Source of the DNA: an uncultured bacterium
Lineage (GTDB): Bacteria; Patescibacteriota; Dojkabacteria; B142; OLB20
Length of the DNA: 7,414 nucleotides
Direction of reading: 5' to 3'
NCBI GenBank assembly: GCA_937889205.1
Contig: CALARN010000063.1
Span: 1-7,414 of the forward strand
Part shown: in pieces, positions 1-5,626 of the stretch
How the letters are laid out: each line of letters begins with the position of its first letter
How positions within the stretch are numbered: position 1 is the first letter of the stretch
Notes under the pieces: generated by a model
The model's database searches: none
Told to the model about the DNA's origin: nothing
Seen by the model: only the letters and a program-made list of their open reading frames with translations
Translations under genes and position numbers: made by a program

Positions 1-538
1 AGAGGTGATTACGGCTGATGACAAAAGAGGCGTTGCTATTGTTAAACAAGGTGAAGGCGAATTCATATATGTAAGAGATCAAAATAGCATCAAAGTAGCG
101 AAAGATGAAATTAGGCACCTAAGCCTAAAGTTTCAAAAGCAAATACAGAAAGAGGTGGTGCATTATTTCCGCAGACTTATTGGGAATGATGAAAAAACAA
201 ACTATATTATTGAAACGCATGCCGCCTTGAAAACTAAGCAGGGGTACTTGCCGGGTCTACCAAAAGAATTTCTGCAATCAGTAGTACCAGATATCTATAT
301 AATTATCGAAGCTAATGCCGGTGATATCTTTAAAAGAAGGCTATTAGATAAAGAACGCAAAAGAGAGCATGATAAAACAGTACAAGATGTCCAGACAAAT
401 CTTGATACTACCAGATACTTTACCAGTGCCTTTGCAGCGGTAACTCATAGCCCTATGTATATTGTACAGAATCAAGAAGGGCAAGCAGATACCGCAGCAC
501 AAGAAGTTGCAGAGGTATTGTTGAGATTTTTAGATTAA
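1..538 (+). CDS. adkA: Archaeal-type adenylate kinase (AdkA), 5'-truncated by the window edge
   Basis: This protein would interconvert ATP + AMP and 2 ADP in the cytoplasm. The visible 179 codons match the body and C-terminus of the archaeal AdkA family rather than bacterial Adk. Seen in order are a helix with RHLSLKFQKQIQKE, the family block IETHAALKTKQGYLPGLP, a strand PDIYIIIEA, an Arg/Lys-rich lid-like helix (FKRRLLDKERKREHD) and the closing VQNQEG segment. The N-terminal P-loop (GxPGxGKT type) is not in the window. The GTG at position 5 is not the real start: the frame is open to the edge (the preceding codon is GAG), and roughly 25-30 residues including the P-loop should lie upstream. 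The stop TAA is 2 bp from the stop of the convergent trmD. The family call is firm; that the enzyme is active is inferred, since the nucleotide-binding loop cannot be seen. Confidence 0.88.
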   Translation, partial: EVITADDKRGVAIVKQGEGEFIYVRDQNSIKVAKDEIRHLSLKFQKQIQKEVVHYFRRLIGNDEKTNYIIETHAALKTKQGYLPGLPKEFLQSVVPDIYIIIEANAGDIFKRRLLDKERKREHDKTVQDVQTNLDTTRYFTSAFAAVTHSPMYIVQNQEGQADTAAQEVAEVLLRFLD

Positions 539-540
539 TT

Positions 541-1209
541 TTATTCCTGAATTTTTGTATGTTCGGTTTCCCACATGGCGATTTTTTTGGGGTCGCCAGA
601 AAGTAGCACTTCCGGTACTTTTAGCTCTTCGCCCTCTTCAGTTACAAAGCATGAAGGCTTTGTGTAATGTGGGTATTCAAGAACCCCAGGATGATTATGC
701 GATTCAGTTTCTAATGACTCTTGGTTTCCCACTACTCCGGGTAAAAGTCTAGCAATAGAATCTACAACCACCATAGCGGCTGTTTCGCCTCCACTTAAGA
801 CATAGTTCCCAATTGATATCTCATAGTCACAAAAGTGTTGAATGACTCTTTCATCAATGCCCTCGTAATGCCCACAGATAAGGATTAAATTATCAACCTG
901 GGAAAACTCTACAGCTAGTTGCTGCGAATATGTCTTACCTTTGGCGCTTGTCACGATAACTTTGGTATTACCTGTAAGCTCTTTTTTAATATCTCTTATT
1001 GCCTTGTAAATAGGCTCTATTTTCATCACCATGCCTGCGCCGCCACCGTAAGGGTGGTCATCGACTGATTGATAGTTATCTGTAGTCCAGTCTCTTAGAT
1101 TATGAATCACAATCGTTAGCTTTTCCTGCTTAATTGCTCTAGCTATAATGCTTTCTGCGAAAGGGGATGTGAACATATTAGGAAAGATTGTGATGATGTG
1201 TATCTGCAT
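541..1209 (-). CDS. trmD: tRNA (guanine37-N1)-methyltransferase TrmD, short form
   Basis: TrmD transfers a methyl group from S-adenosylmethionine to N1 of G37 in tRNAs with G at position 36, preventing +1 frameshifts. The 222-residue product has the SPOUT trefoil-knot signatures: FPNMF near the N-terminus, VDDHPYGGGAGMVM (49-62), CGHYEGIDER (112-121), SIGNYVLSGGE (132-142), SIARLLPGVVG (151-161) with the conserved Arg154, and EYPHYTKP followed by VPEVLLSGDPKKI. The general-base Asp169 of E. coli/H. influenzae TrmD aligns with Glu169 here (ETESH). The protein ends about 30 residues earlier than E. coli TrmD (255 aa) and lacks the usual C-terminal RRPDL-type helix. The start is fixed because an in-frame TAA sits directly before the ATG. 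No clear Shine-Dalgarno is visible. rpsP, rimM and rplS are not adjacent. Confidence 0.96.
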   Translation of the reverse strand: MQIHIITIFPNMFTSPFAESIIARAIKQEKLTIVIHNLRDWTTDNYQSVDDHPYGGGAGMVMKIEPIYKAIRDIKKELTGNTKVIVTSAKGKTYSQQLAVEFSQVDNLILICGHYEGIDERVIQHFCDYEISIGNYVLSGGETAAMVVVDSIARLLPGVVGNQESLETESHNHPGVLEYPHYTKPSCFVTEEGEELKVPEVLLSGDPKKIAMWETEHTKIQE

Positions 1210-1226
1210 TTACATTTCTTAAACAA

Positions 1227-1244
1227 ATTATACCTATAATTATA
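1227..1244 (-). promoter_or_regulatory. Candidate -10 elements for trmD
   Basis: Two TATAAT hexamers on the minus strand (1227-1232 and 1239-1244) lie 17 and 29 nt upstream of the trmD start codon. A terminator separates trmD from the upstream photolyase gene, so trmD needs its own promoter and these are the best -10 matches in the spacer. No convincing -35 is present at 16-18 bp, so the call rests on the -10 and the context. Using the nearer one would give a very short leader. Confidence 0.4.
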
Positions 1245-1394
1245 TCCTATTAAGCACAATAAAACAGCTTGAGGGTGTTTAAAGAAAAAATAAGTTAACC
1301 CGTAGCATTATTTATATATTTTTTATTTGCAAAATTTAATAGTTTCTTTAAAATAGTAATCACACTATAACTGACCGATTGCTTTTAAAACAGA

Positions 1395-1414
1395 ACAGCT
1401 ACTTTAGTAGCTGT
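1395..1414 (-). terminator. Intrinsic terminator overlapping the photolyase stop codon
   Basis: An 8-bp perfect stem (ACAGCTAC pairing with GTAGCTGT) closes a 4-nt loop. Read leftward it is followed by TCTGTTTT, so it can end the TrmB-photolyase transcript. The photolyase TAG stop (1399-1401) lies inside the stem. Read rightward it is followed by TTTTTGTTT, so it would also stop rightward transcription and is potentially bidirectional. Confidence 0.75.
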
Positions 1415-2757
1415 TTTTGTTTGATGTATGCCTCAATATTAAACTGTTTCGCGCAAGCCTGTTGACTCATATAGCGGATTTTCCCAAATACTTTTCTACT
1501 TTGCCAAGGGTGATCGTGTAGTCCTGTTATGGCCCATTGAATTCCGGCGTAACCATTTGGGTCTCTACCATCAAGTGAGTAATAATCGTTCAATTTGATG
1601 GTAAAAGCCAATGCTTCATCTGGGGATTTGGTCCATTCTAAAACTTTCTTTGCCCAATACATTCTTAGGTATCCGGGCATGTATCCGGTTATTTCAAGCT
1701 GTTTCTGACAGGTATTCCAAAGTTCGTCATGGGTTTCTGCATTTTCTAAATCTGCGAACGAATACAGATACGCTCTTTCATCTACTTTATGGCGTTCTAG
1801 CTCATTACGGGCCCAAATTACAGCACCTTTTAGGTTGTCATAGTTCTCGTTGTAGTAACAATAGTTCTCTGCTAATTCTTTGCGAACAATTATTTCATCT
1901 AAAAAGCTTTGCGAGTAGATTTTCTTGTCGAATATGTTAGTTTCAGGAAACGCTTTTTTATACTCTAGTAGCACTCTTAAAGAAGAGATTTGCCCAAAGT
2001 GTAGGTATGCAGATAAGCCTGAGGTGGCAGTTAAAAGTGGGTTGTTTTTATTCTTTTCATACTTAATCGCTTTTGTTTTTAAAAACTCTACTAATTTTAG
2101 CCTTGCCGCTTTAGTTCCGGATGCTGGATAGTGTGGGTTAATCTTTATGGTATCTAAGTTAAGCTGCTTAACAATTTGTTTAAAATCTGGGTAGGGGTAC
2201 TTATGTTGAAAATTATTGCGAAAAACCTGTGGATAGTCGGTAAAATACTTTAATAATAAGGGCACTAGTCTAGCTCTAATCGAGCTTGCTGCGTAGGCTT
2301 GCTTGTCTAAGACTTCCCATACGGGCACGCTGTTTCTAGCATCAACCTCAAAGATTGCTGCTTTTAATTTTGCAGTAATAGCTGCAGTCCTTTTTTTTGC
2401 AGAGTGTAGTGGCGACATGTCAATAAATAGGTTTGCAGCTTTGGTTTGCTCAAATAGTTCGACTAAAGACTTTTCTGGATTATTAGTGGTGACAATGAAA
2501 GGAATGTTTAATTTCTCAAGCTCCGTTGATACTTCTGCTAGTCCGGTTAGCATCCATAAGTAGTGTTGCGGGTTATATTTATTAATTGGGTGCAAATAGA
2601 AGAAAACTATTAATTGTTGTTTCTGTTCATTAGCAAGTTGTTGGGCGTAGATTAATGACCAGTTATCTTGAACTCTTTGCTCACGAGACATCCAGTAAAT
2701 TGTAGGGCCCGTAAAGCTTACTGATTTTAGTTGGTTAATTCGTTGTGTATTGTTCAT
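1399..2757 (-). CDS. phr: Class II CPD photolyase (deoxyribodipyrimidine photo-lyase)
   Basis: This FAD enzyme uses blue/near-UV light to split cyclobutane pyrimidine dimers in DNA. The 452-residue protein matches class II (Methanosarcina mazei type) end to end: INQLK...GPTIYWMSREQRVQDNW at the N-terminal antenna domain, SGLSAYLHFGQISS (about 246-259), FLDEIIVRKELAENYCYYN (286-304), RMYWAKK (365-371) and DGRDPNGYAGIQWAI (396-410). The class II electron-transfer tryptophans W360/W381/W388 of M. mazei are kept with identical 21- and 7-residue spacing at W347, W368 and W375. The flavin-N5 Asn403 corresponds to N390. The frame stays open for 19 more codons to an ATG at 2814, but that extension lies inside the regulator gene and has no family similarity, so the ATG at 2757, 1 nt after the regulator stop, is preferred. 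That spacing suggests translational coupling with the regulator. Confidence 0.96.
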   Translation of the reverse strand: MNNTQRINQLKSVSFTGPTIYWMSREQRVQDNWSLIYAQQLANEQKQQLIVFFYLHPINKYNPQHYLWMLTGLAEVSTELEKLNIPFIVTTNNPEKSLVELFEQTKAANLFIDMSPLHSAKKRTAAITAKLKAAIFEVDARNSVPVWEVLDKQAYAASSIRARLVPLLLKYFTDYPQVFRNNFQHKYPYPDFKQIVKQLNLDTIKINPHYPASGTKAARLKLVEFLKTKAIKYEKNKNNPLLTATSGLSAYLHFGQISSLRVLLEYKKAFPETNIFDKKIYSQSFLDEIIVRKELAENYCYYNENYDNLKGAVIWARNELERHKVDERAYLYSFADLENAETHDELWNTCQKQLEITGYMPGYLRMYWAKKVLEWTKSPDEALAFTIKLNDYYSLDGRDPNGYAGIQWAITGLHDHPWQSRKVFGKIRYMSQQACAKQFNIEAYIKQKQLLK

Positions 2758-2758
2758 G

Positions 2759-3535
2759 TTAATACTGTGAGCTTTGTCTCCAGACGAAATCGAAAAGGTT
2801 GCGAATAATTTCACTGATATAACGATCTTTTATTGTTACTACTACATAATCCTCTTGTTCATCAAAGCTAATAATATTAACGGTGTCGTCCCAAATTCTA
2901 AGAGTGTTCTTATCTTCAAAGCCTTTAGGCATTAGCCTGATTTCTTTGAGGTGCTTTTTTGAGCTAGACATAATCTCTTTAAAGCCTGATTCTTCAAAAG
3001 AAAGATTGGCTTCAAGTTGTTTAATCTGAATACCTTGTTTAATTCTCCTTTTTGCAAAATCCAGAATATATGCTACTTGCTCGTCTTGGCGGTAATAGCT
3101 TTTGTCGGTTTGTTGCCATTCACGAATTACTTTTTCTTTATTATTAAGGCTGTCTTCCATAATGTTTCTTACTGCTTCAAGTCCGTATTCTGTTTTAATT
3201 TGAACATTTCTAGCTAGGGCTTTTTTTTGTTCTTGTAAAGACTTGATTAATGAGGGTAGTTGTTCGCCCAGAGCAGAGTATTCTGCCATTTTTGCCGAAT
3301 ACAAGTTGGTCAACACTTCCGGATTGTTAGCAATATATGTCGTACCTCTTTTCTTTGGCGAATTAATTAGCAGGCCAAGCTTTATTAAGTTATCGCAGGC
3401 TCGATAAGTTGACGACTTATCGAGATTTAATTGTTTTGCAAGTGCGGCTGCTGTTAAGTTTGGGTTAGAAAGAATATATTTATATATGGTAATTTCGTTT
3501 GGCGATAAGCCAAGATTGTTTAGAATAGATTCCAT
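2759..3535 (-). CDS. TrmB-family transcriptional regulator
   Basis: This is a likely cytoplasmic DNA-binding regulator of 258 residues. Residues 1-75 form a TrmB-type winged helix: LGLSPNEITIYKYIL, helix 2 at TAAALAKQL (28-36), recognition helix in DKSSTYRACDNLIKLGLL (39-56), and a wing ending in RGTTYI. A Gln/Lys/Glu-rich, probably coiled-coil dimer helix follows at about 80-110. The C-terminal part (about 112-258; YGLEAVRNIMEDSL, RLMPKGF, IWDDTVNIISFDE, VVTIKDRYISEIIRNLFDFVW) resembles the effector domain found in many TrmB-like proteins. I do not recognise the sugar-binding domain of classical Thermococcus TrmB, so the ligand is unknown. The gene leads the photolyase gene by 1 nt and diverges from the transporter-reductase pair across a spacer with a palindrome, so it may control both arms and itself. 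Activator or repressor cannot be told from sequence. Confidence 0.88.
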   Translation of the reverse strand: MESILNNLGLSPNEITIYKYILSNPNLTAAALAKQLNLDKSSTYRACDNLIKLGLLINSPKKRGTTYIANNPEVLTNLYSAKMAEYSALGEQLPSLIKSLQEQKKALARNVQIKTEYGLEAVRNIMEDSLNNKEKVIREWQQTDKSYYRQDEQVAYILDFAKRRIKQGIQIKQLEANLSFEESGFKEIMSSSKKHLKEIRLMPKGFEDKNTLRIWDDTVNIISFDEQEDYVVVTIKDRYISEIIRNLFDFVWRQSSQY

Positions 3536-3537
3536 AG

Positions 3538-3566
3538 TTGCAATATTATCTACTAGGCAGTATAAT
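3538..3566 (+). promoter_or_regulatory. Promoter for the transporter-reductase operon
   Basis: TTGCAA at 3538-3543 and TATAAT at 3561-3566 are separated by exactly 17 bp, the best sigma-70-type match in the divergent spacer. Transcription would start near 3573 and give a leader of about 68 nt that contains the 22-bp palindrome. The -35 lies only 2 bp upstream of the regulator's start codon. No Shine-Dalgarno is visible before the transporter ATG. Confidence 0.6.
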
Positions 3567-3577
3567 GCTATATTACT
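3559..3577. promoter_or_regulatory. Imperfect palindrome over the divergent -10 elements
   Basis: This 19-bp imperfect inverted repeat has outer arms AGTA and TACT and inner AT/AT matches (12 of 19 positions symmetric). The arms share the AGTA...TACT pattern of the perfect palindrome at 3613-3634. It covers both candidate -10 boxes, so it could be a weaker second site for the same regulator. In such AT-rich DNA this level of symmetry may arise by chance. Confidence 0.25.
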
Positions 3578-3589
3578 TAATAGAGTAAA
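3559..3589 (-). promoter_or_regulatory. Possible promoter for the regulator-photolyase operon
   Basis: On the minus strand TATACT (3559-3564) is a good -10, with TTTACT (3584-3589) as a weak -35 at a long 19-bp spacing. The start point would be about 16 nt before the regulator ATG. This -10 overlaps the -10 of the rightward promoter (3561-3566), so the two promoters would compete. It is tentative because the spacing is poor. Confidence 0.35.
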
Positions 3590-3611
3590 TATAAAAGATT
3601 AAGTAAATATA
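3584..3611 (+). repeat. Direct repeat AGTAAATATA x2
   Basis: Two identical 10-bp copies lie at 3584-3593 and 3602-3611, starting 18 bp apart, between the promoters and the palindrome. They could be half-sites for a regulator or just AT-rich coincidence. Their position inside the control region is the only reason to list them. Confidence 0.3.
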
Positions 3612-3612
3612 T

Positions 3613-3634
3613 GTTAGTAGTATATACTACTAAC
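3613..3634. promoter_or_regulatory. Perfect 22-bp palindrome, candidate TrmB-family operator
   Basis: The half-site GTTAGTAGTAT is followed directly by its exact reverse complement, with no spacer and no mismatch. It ends 6 bp before the transporter start codon and lies between the divergent operons, where an autoregulating TrmB-family dimer would be expected to bind. It is downstream of the predicted rightward start point, so binding would act as a roadblock. In RNA the same sequence could form a hairpin next to the start codon. Its symmetry is seen directly; the identity of the binding protein is inferred. Confidence 0.7.
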
Positions 3635-3640
3635 TAATAG

Positions 3641-4537
3641 ATGTCAAATGTTAAAATTATGAATTGGATTATTGCTAGCGCATTAATGTTTTCTTTCTCA
3701 ATATTGCAGTACTTAATATTAAGAAAGCTGCAGAAAATGCAAGTTCCTAACATCATTTGTAATGTAGCCTTGTTTTTGCCTGCAGTGCCTGTATTATTGG
3801 CAACAACAGTAGTAATGCAAAAATCACTGATACTAAGTTGGGAATTTTTGATATATATTTTCTTAAGTACATTGCTTTTCAGTTATTTAGGCAATATTTT
3901 TTCACTGAAGGGGATTCAAAATGCACCCAATAGCGGTTACTCGTTAATAATCCAAAAAAGCTATGCAGTTTATACTACCTTTGCGGCGATTGTATTGTTT
4001 GGTTCTGAAATTAATCTTAAGAGTATTATTGCAATCTTGATGGTAATAGCCTTCTCTATTCTAATAATGGTAGATAAGCCAGCAAAAGATTTAGCTAAAG
4101 TAGATAACAAAAAATGGATACTACCGTCGTTTTTAGCATTCTTTTTATTTGGTAATTTAGTACTGGCTTCAAAGTGGTTATTGATAAATGGTGTTGATCC
4201 TGTGGTACGAACCTTTTATACTTTTACTATTGTGGCAGTACTTTATGCAATAACTGCCGGTAAAGATGCTAAACAAGGAAAGTTGCAATTACCAAAAATG
4301 TCACAGCTCATAATTCTGCTATTAATCATTATGGGTGTTAGCAACGGTTTCTTTAATATGTTTATGCAATTTGCCTTAGATACAGCGCCAAATATTGGTT
4401 TTGTAAATATCATTAATACAGCTTCAATTACGCCAATCACTTTGTTTTCTGCTTTGATTTTTAAAGAAAGCCTAAATCTTAAAAAGATAATTGGCATAAT
4501 TGGTGTAACTTTGGGAATTATTACTTTAGTCTTATAA
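3641..4537 (+). CDS. EamA/DMT-family membrane transporter
   Basis: This is an inner-membrane protein of the drug/metabolite transporter superfamily, with 298 residues and about ten membrane helices (near 8-28, 37-57, 68-88, 98-120, 127-144, 160-182, 189-206, 222-242, 252-273, 281-298). The two-fold EamA duplication is clear: 50-residue blocks starting at A95 (APNSGYSLIIQ) and at A249 (APNIGFVNIIN) align without gaps, each ending one half of the protein. Substrates in the family range from amino acids and purines to sugars and drugs, and nothing here fixes one. The ATG at 3641 is used although no Shine-Dalgarno is present; M7 at 3659 is a possible alternative, and both keep helix 1. It is followed 2 nt later by an aldo/keto reductase, suggesting that the transported compound and the reductase substrate may be related. 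Confidence 0.88.
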   Translation: MSNVKIMNWIIASALMFSFSILQYLILRKLQKMQVPNIICNVALFLPAVPVLLATTVVMQKSLILSWEFLIYIFLSTLLFSYLGNIFSLKGIQNAPNSGYSLIIQKSYAVYTTFAAIVLFGSEINLKSIIAILMVIAFSILIMVDKPAKDLAKVDNKKWILPSFLAFFLFGNLVLASKWLLINGVDPVVRTFYTFTIVAVLYAITAGKDAKQGKLQLPKMSQLIILLLIIMGVSNGFFNMFMQFALDTAPNIGFVNIINTASITPITLFSALIFKESLNLKKIIGIIGVTLGIITLVL

Positions 4538-4539
4538 CC

Positions 4540-5385
4540 ATGTTGAATATAAATACAGTCAATCCAATTGGAATAGGAACTTTTTTAATGGGGGGTGGTT
4601 TTCATCTAGATATTAATAGAGATTTTGCTGACTATAGCAAGGATGATGAGGTTATTGCGGCAATCAAATATAGCATAAGTCTTGGGCAAAATCATATTGA
4701 TACTGCTTATAGCTACAGTGATGGGCATAGTGAAGAATTAGTGGGTATTGCAATCAAAGATACGCCTCGAGAAAGCATCTTTATTGCAGATAAATTGTCA
4801 AAGGGGCATATGCTTAGAAACGCAGTAGTACCATGCGTAAAGAAAATGCTACAAAGACTTGGTGTTTCATATCTTGATTTGCTTTATGCTCATACTGCAA
4901 ATGTTCCCGAGTCTATAGATGAATATATCTTAGGCATGAACGACGCTGTCGATGCTGGTCTGACAAGATACATTGCTGTAAGTAATTTTGATGAGCAACA
5001 GTTAAAACAGACAATGAGCATTAGCAAACATCCAATCGTAGCTAATCAAATACAGCTTAATCTAGTTGATCGGGAAAGAGCTCCTGATTCGTTACTGTCA
5101 TTTTGCAATCAAAACAATATTAAAGTGGTTGCTTATCAGCCATTAAGAAACCAGGTGTTTTTTGAGAAGTACGATTCGGAAAGGCTTCAAGAGATAGCTA
5201 GTAAATATAATAAAACAATTGCCCAGATATCTCTTAATTGGCTTGTAAATGAAAAGGGAGTATTAGTAATACCAAAAGCAACTCAAAGACAGCATATAGA
5301 AGAAAATATGCAAAGCCTTGACTTTAAGCTAAGAAAAGAGCATGTTGAGTTTCTCAATGAATACGATACATTCATAAAAAAGTGA
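4540..5385 (+). CDS. Aldo/keto reductase
   Basis: This is a cytoplasmic NAD(P)H-dependent carbonyl reductase with a TIM-barrel fold and 281 residues, typical of bacterial AKRs. The catalytic tetrad is complete: Asp54 (HIDTA), Tyr59 (AYSYSDGHSEE), Lys85 (IADKLSK) and His118 (LLYAHT). Further family features are VSNF at 147-150, QIQLNL at 170-175, the AYQPL strand at 198-202, and the nucleotide-binding VIPKATQRQHIEEN at 243-256. The substrate cannot be predicted. The ATG follows the transporter stop by 2 nt without its own ribosome site, so translation is probably coupled. The TGA stop falls at the normal end of the family, which argues against UGA recoding in this genome. The last codons are the left arm of a terminator hairpin for the opposite strand. 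Confidence 0.93.
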   Translation: MLNINTVNPIGIGTFLMGGGFHLDINRDFADYSKDDEVIAAIKYSISLGQNHIDTAYSYSDGHSEELVGIAIKDTPRESIFIADKLSKGHMLRNAVVPCVKKMLQRLGVSYLDLLYAHTANVPESIDEYILGMNDAVDAGLTRYIAVSNFDEQQLKQTMSISKHPIVANQIQLNLVDRERAPDSLLSFCNQNNIKVVAYQPLRNQVFFEKYDSERLQEIASKYNKTIAQISLNWLVNEKGVLVIPKATQRQHIEENMQSLDFKLRKEHVEFLNEYDTFIKK

Positions 5386-5412
5386 AGCGACCATCAAGAC
5401 TTGGTCGCTTCA
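5383..5412 (-). terminator. Strong intrinsic terminator for the DUF2207-msrA transcript
   Basis: A 10-bp perfect stem (TGAAGCGACC at 5383-5392 pairing with 5403-5412) closes a 10-nt loop. Read leftward it is followed by CTTTTTTAT, a classic T-run, so it ends leftward transcription coming from msrA. Read rightward the tail is AGGTGCCC without a T-run, so its effect on the aldo/keto reductase transcript is less sure. The reductase TGA stop is part of the stem. Confidence 0.82.
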
Positions 5413-5626
5413 GGTGCCCTTTGTATAGGACGACAAACCTATTGAATTCGAACTAATCATTCACAAAATTCTTTCTAAACCGAAATGCTTGAAACTAATT
5501 CCTTATAAACCCTTAAAAGCCTGTTTTGCATTTTAACTATCTATTGCAGTTTTATTGAAACTGATACTTGCTTTGGGTCGGTATTGTTTCAATTATATAA
5601 ACGAAACAAGTAAGGCTCTTTTGCAA
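5413..5626 (-). other. Non-coding 214-bp stretch between msrA and its terminator
   Basis: No credible reading frame is seen on either strand. The leftward transcript would carry this as a long 3' untranslated region ending at the hairpin at 5383-5412. It contains one more inverted repeat (TTGTTTC at 5584-5590 with GAAACAA at 5603-5609, 12-nt loop) and a TATAAT on the minus strand at 5592-5597 without a matching -35. A small RNA processed or initiated here is possible, but nothing matches an RNA family I know. Confidence 0.4.

Noticed and set aside
2758..2814. A 19-residue N-terminal extension of the photolyase starting at 2814.
   Set aside because: It overlaps the end of the regulator in another frame and has no counterpart in class II photolyases. 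The ATG at 2757 fits the family and the gene spacing.
3611..3637. An 8-codon frame (MLVVYTTN) before the transporter start, resembling a leader peptide.
   Set aside because: It is simply the palindrome read as codons, with no ribosome site and no run of one amino acid that would suggest attenuation.
4540..5385. Possible UGA-to-glycine recoding, as in Gracilibacteria and Absconditabacteria.
   Set aside because: TGA ends the aldo/keto reductase at the normal family length, and no gene in the window has an in-frame TGA.
5438..5462. A TTCGAAT on the minus strand looking like a tRNA T-loop.
   Set aside because: The flanking 5-bp stem has a mismatch and a wobble, and no acceptor, anticodon or D arms can be found.
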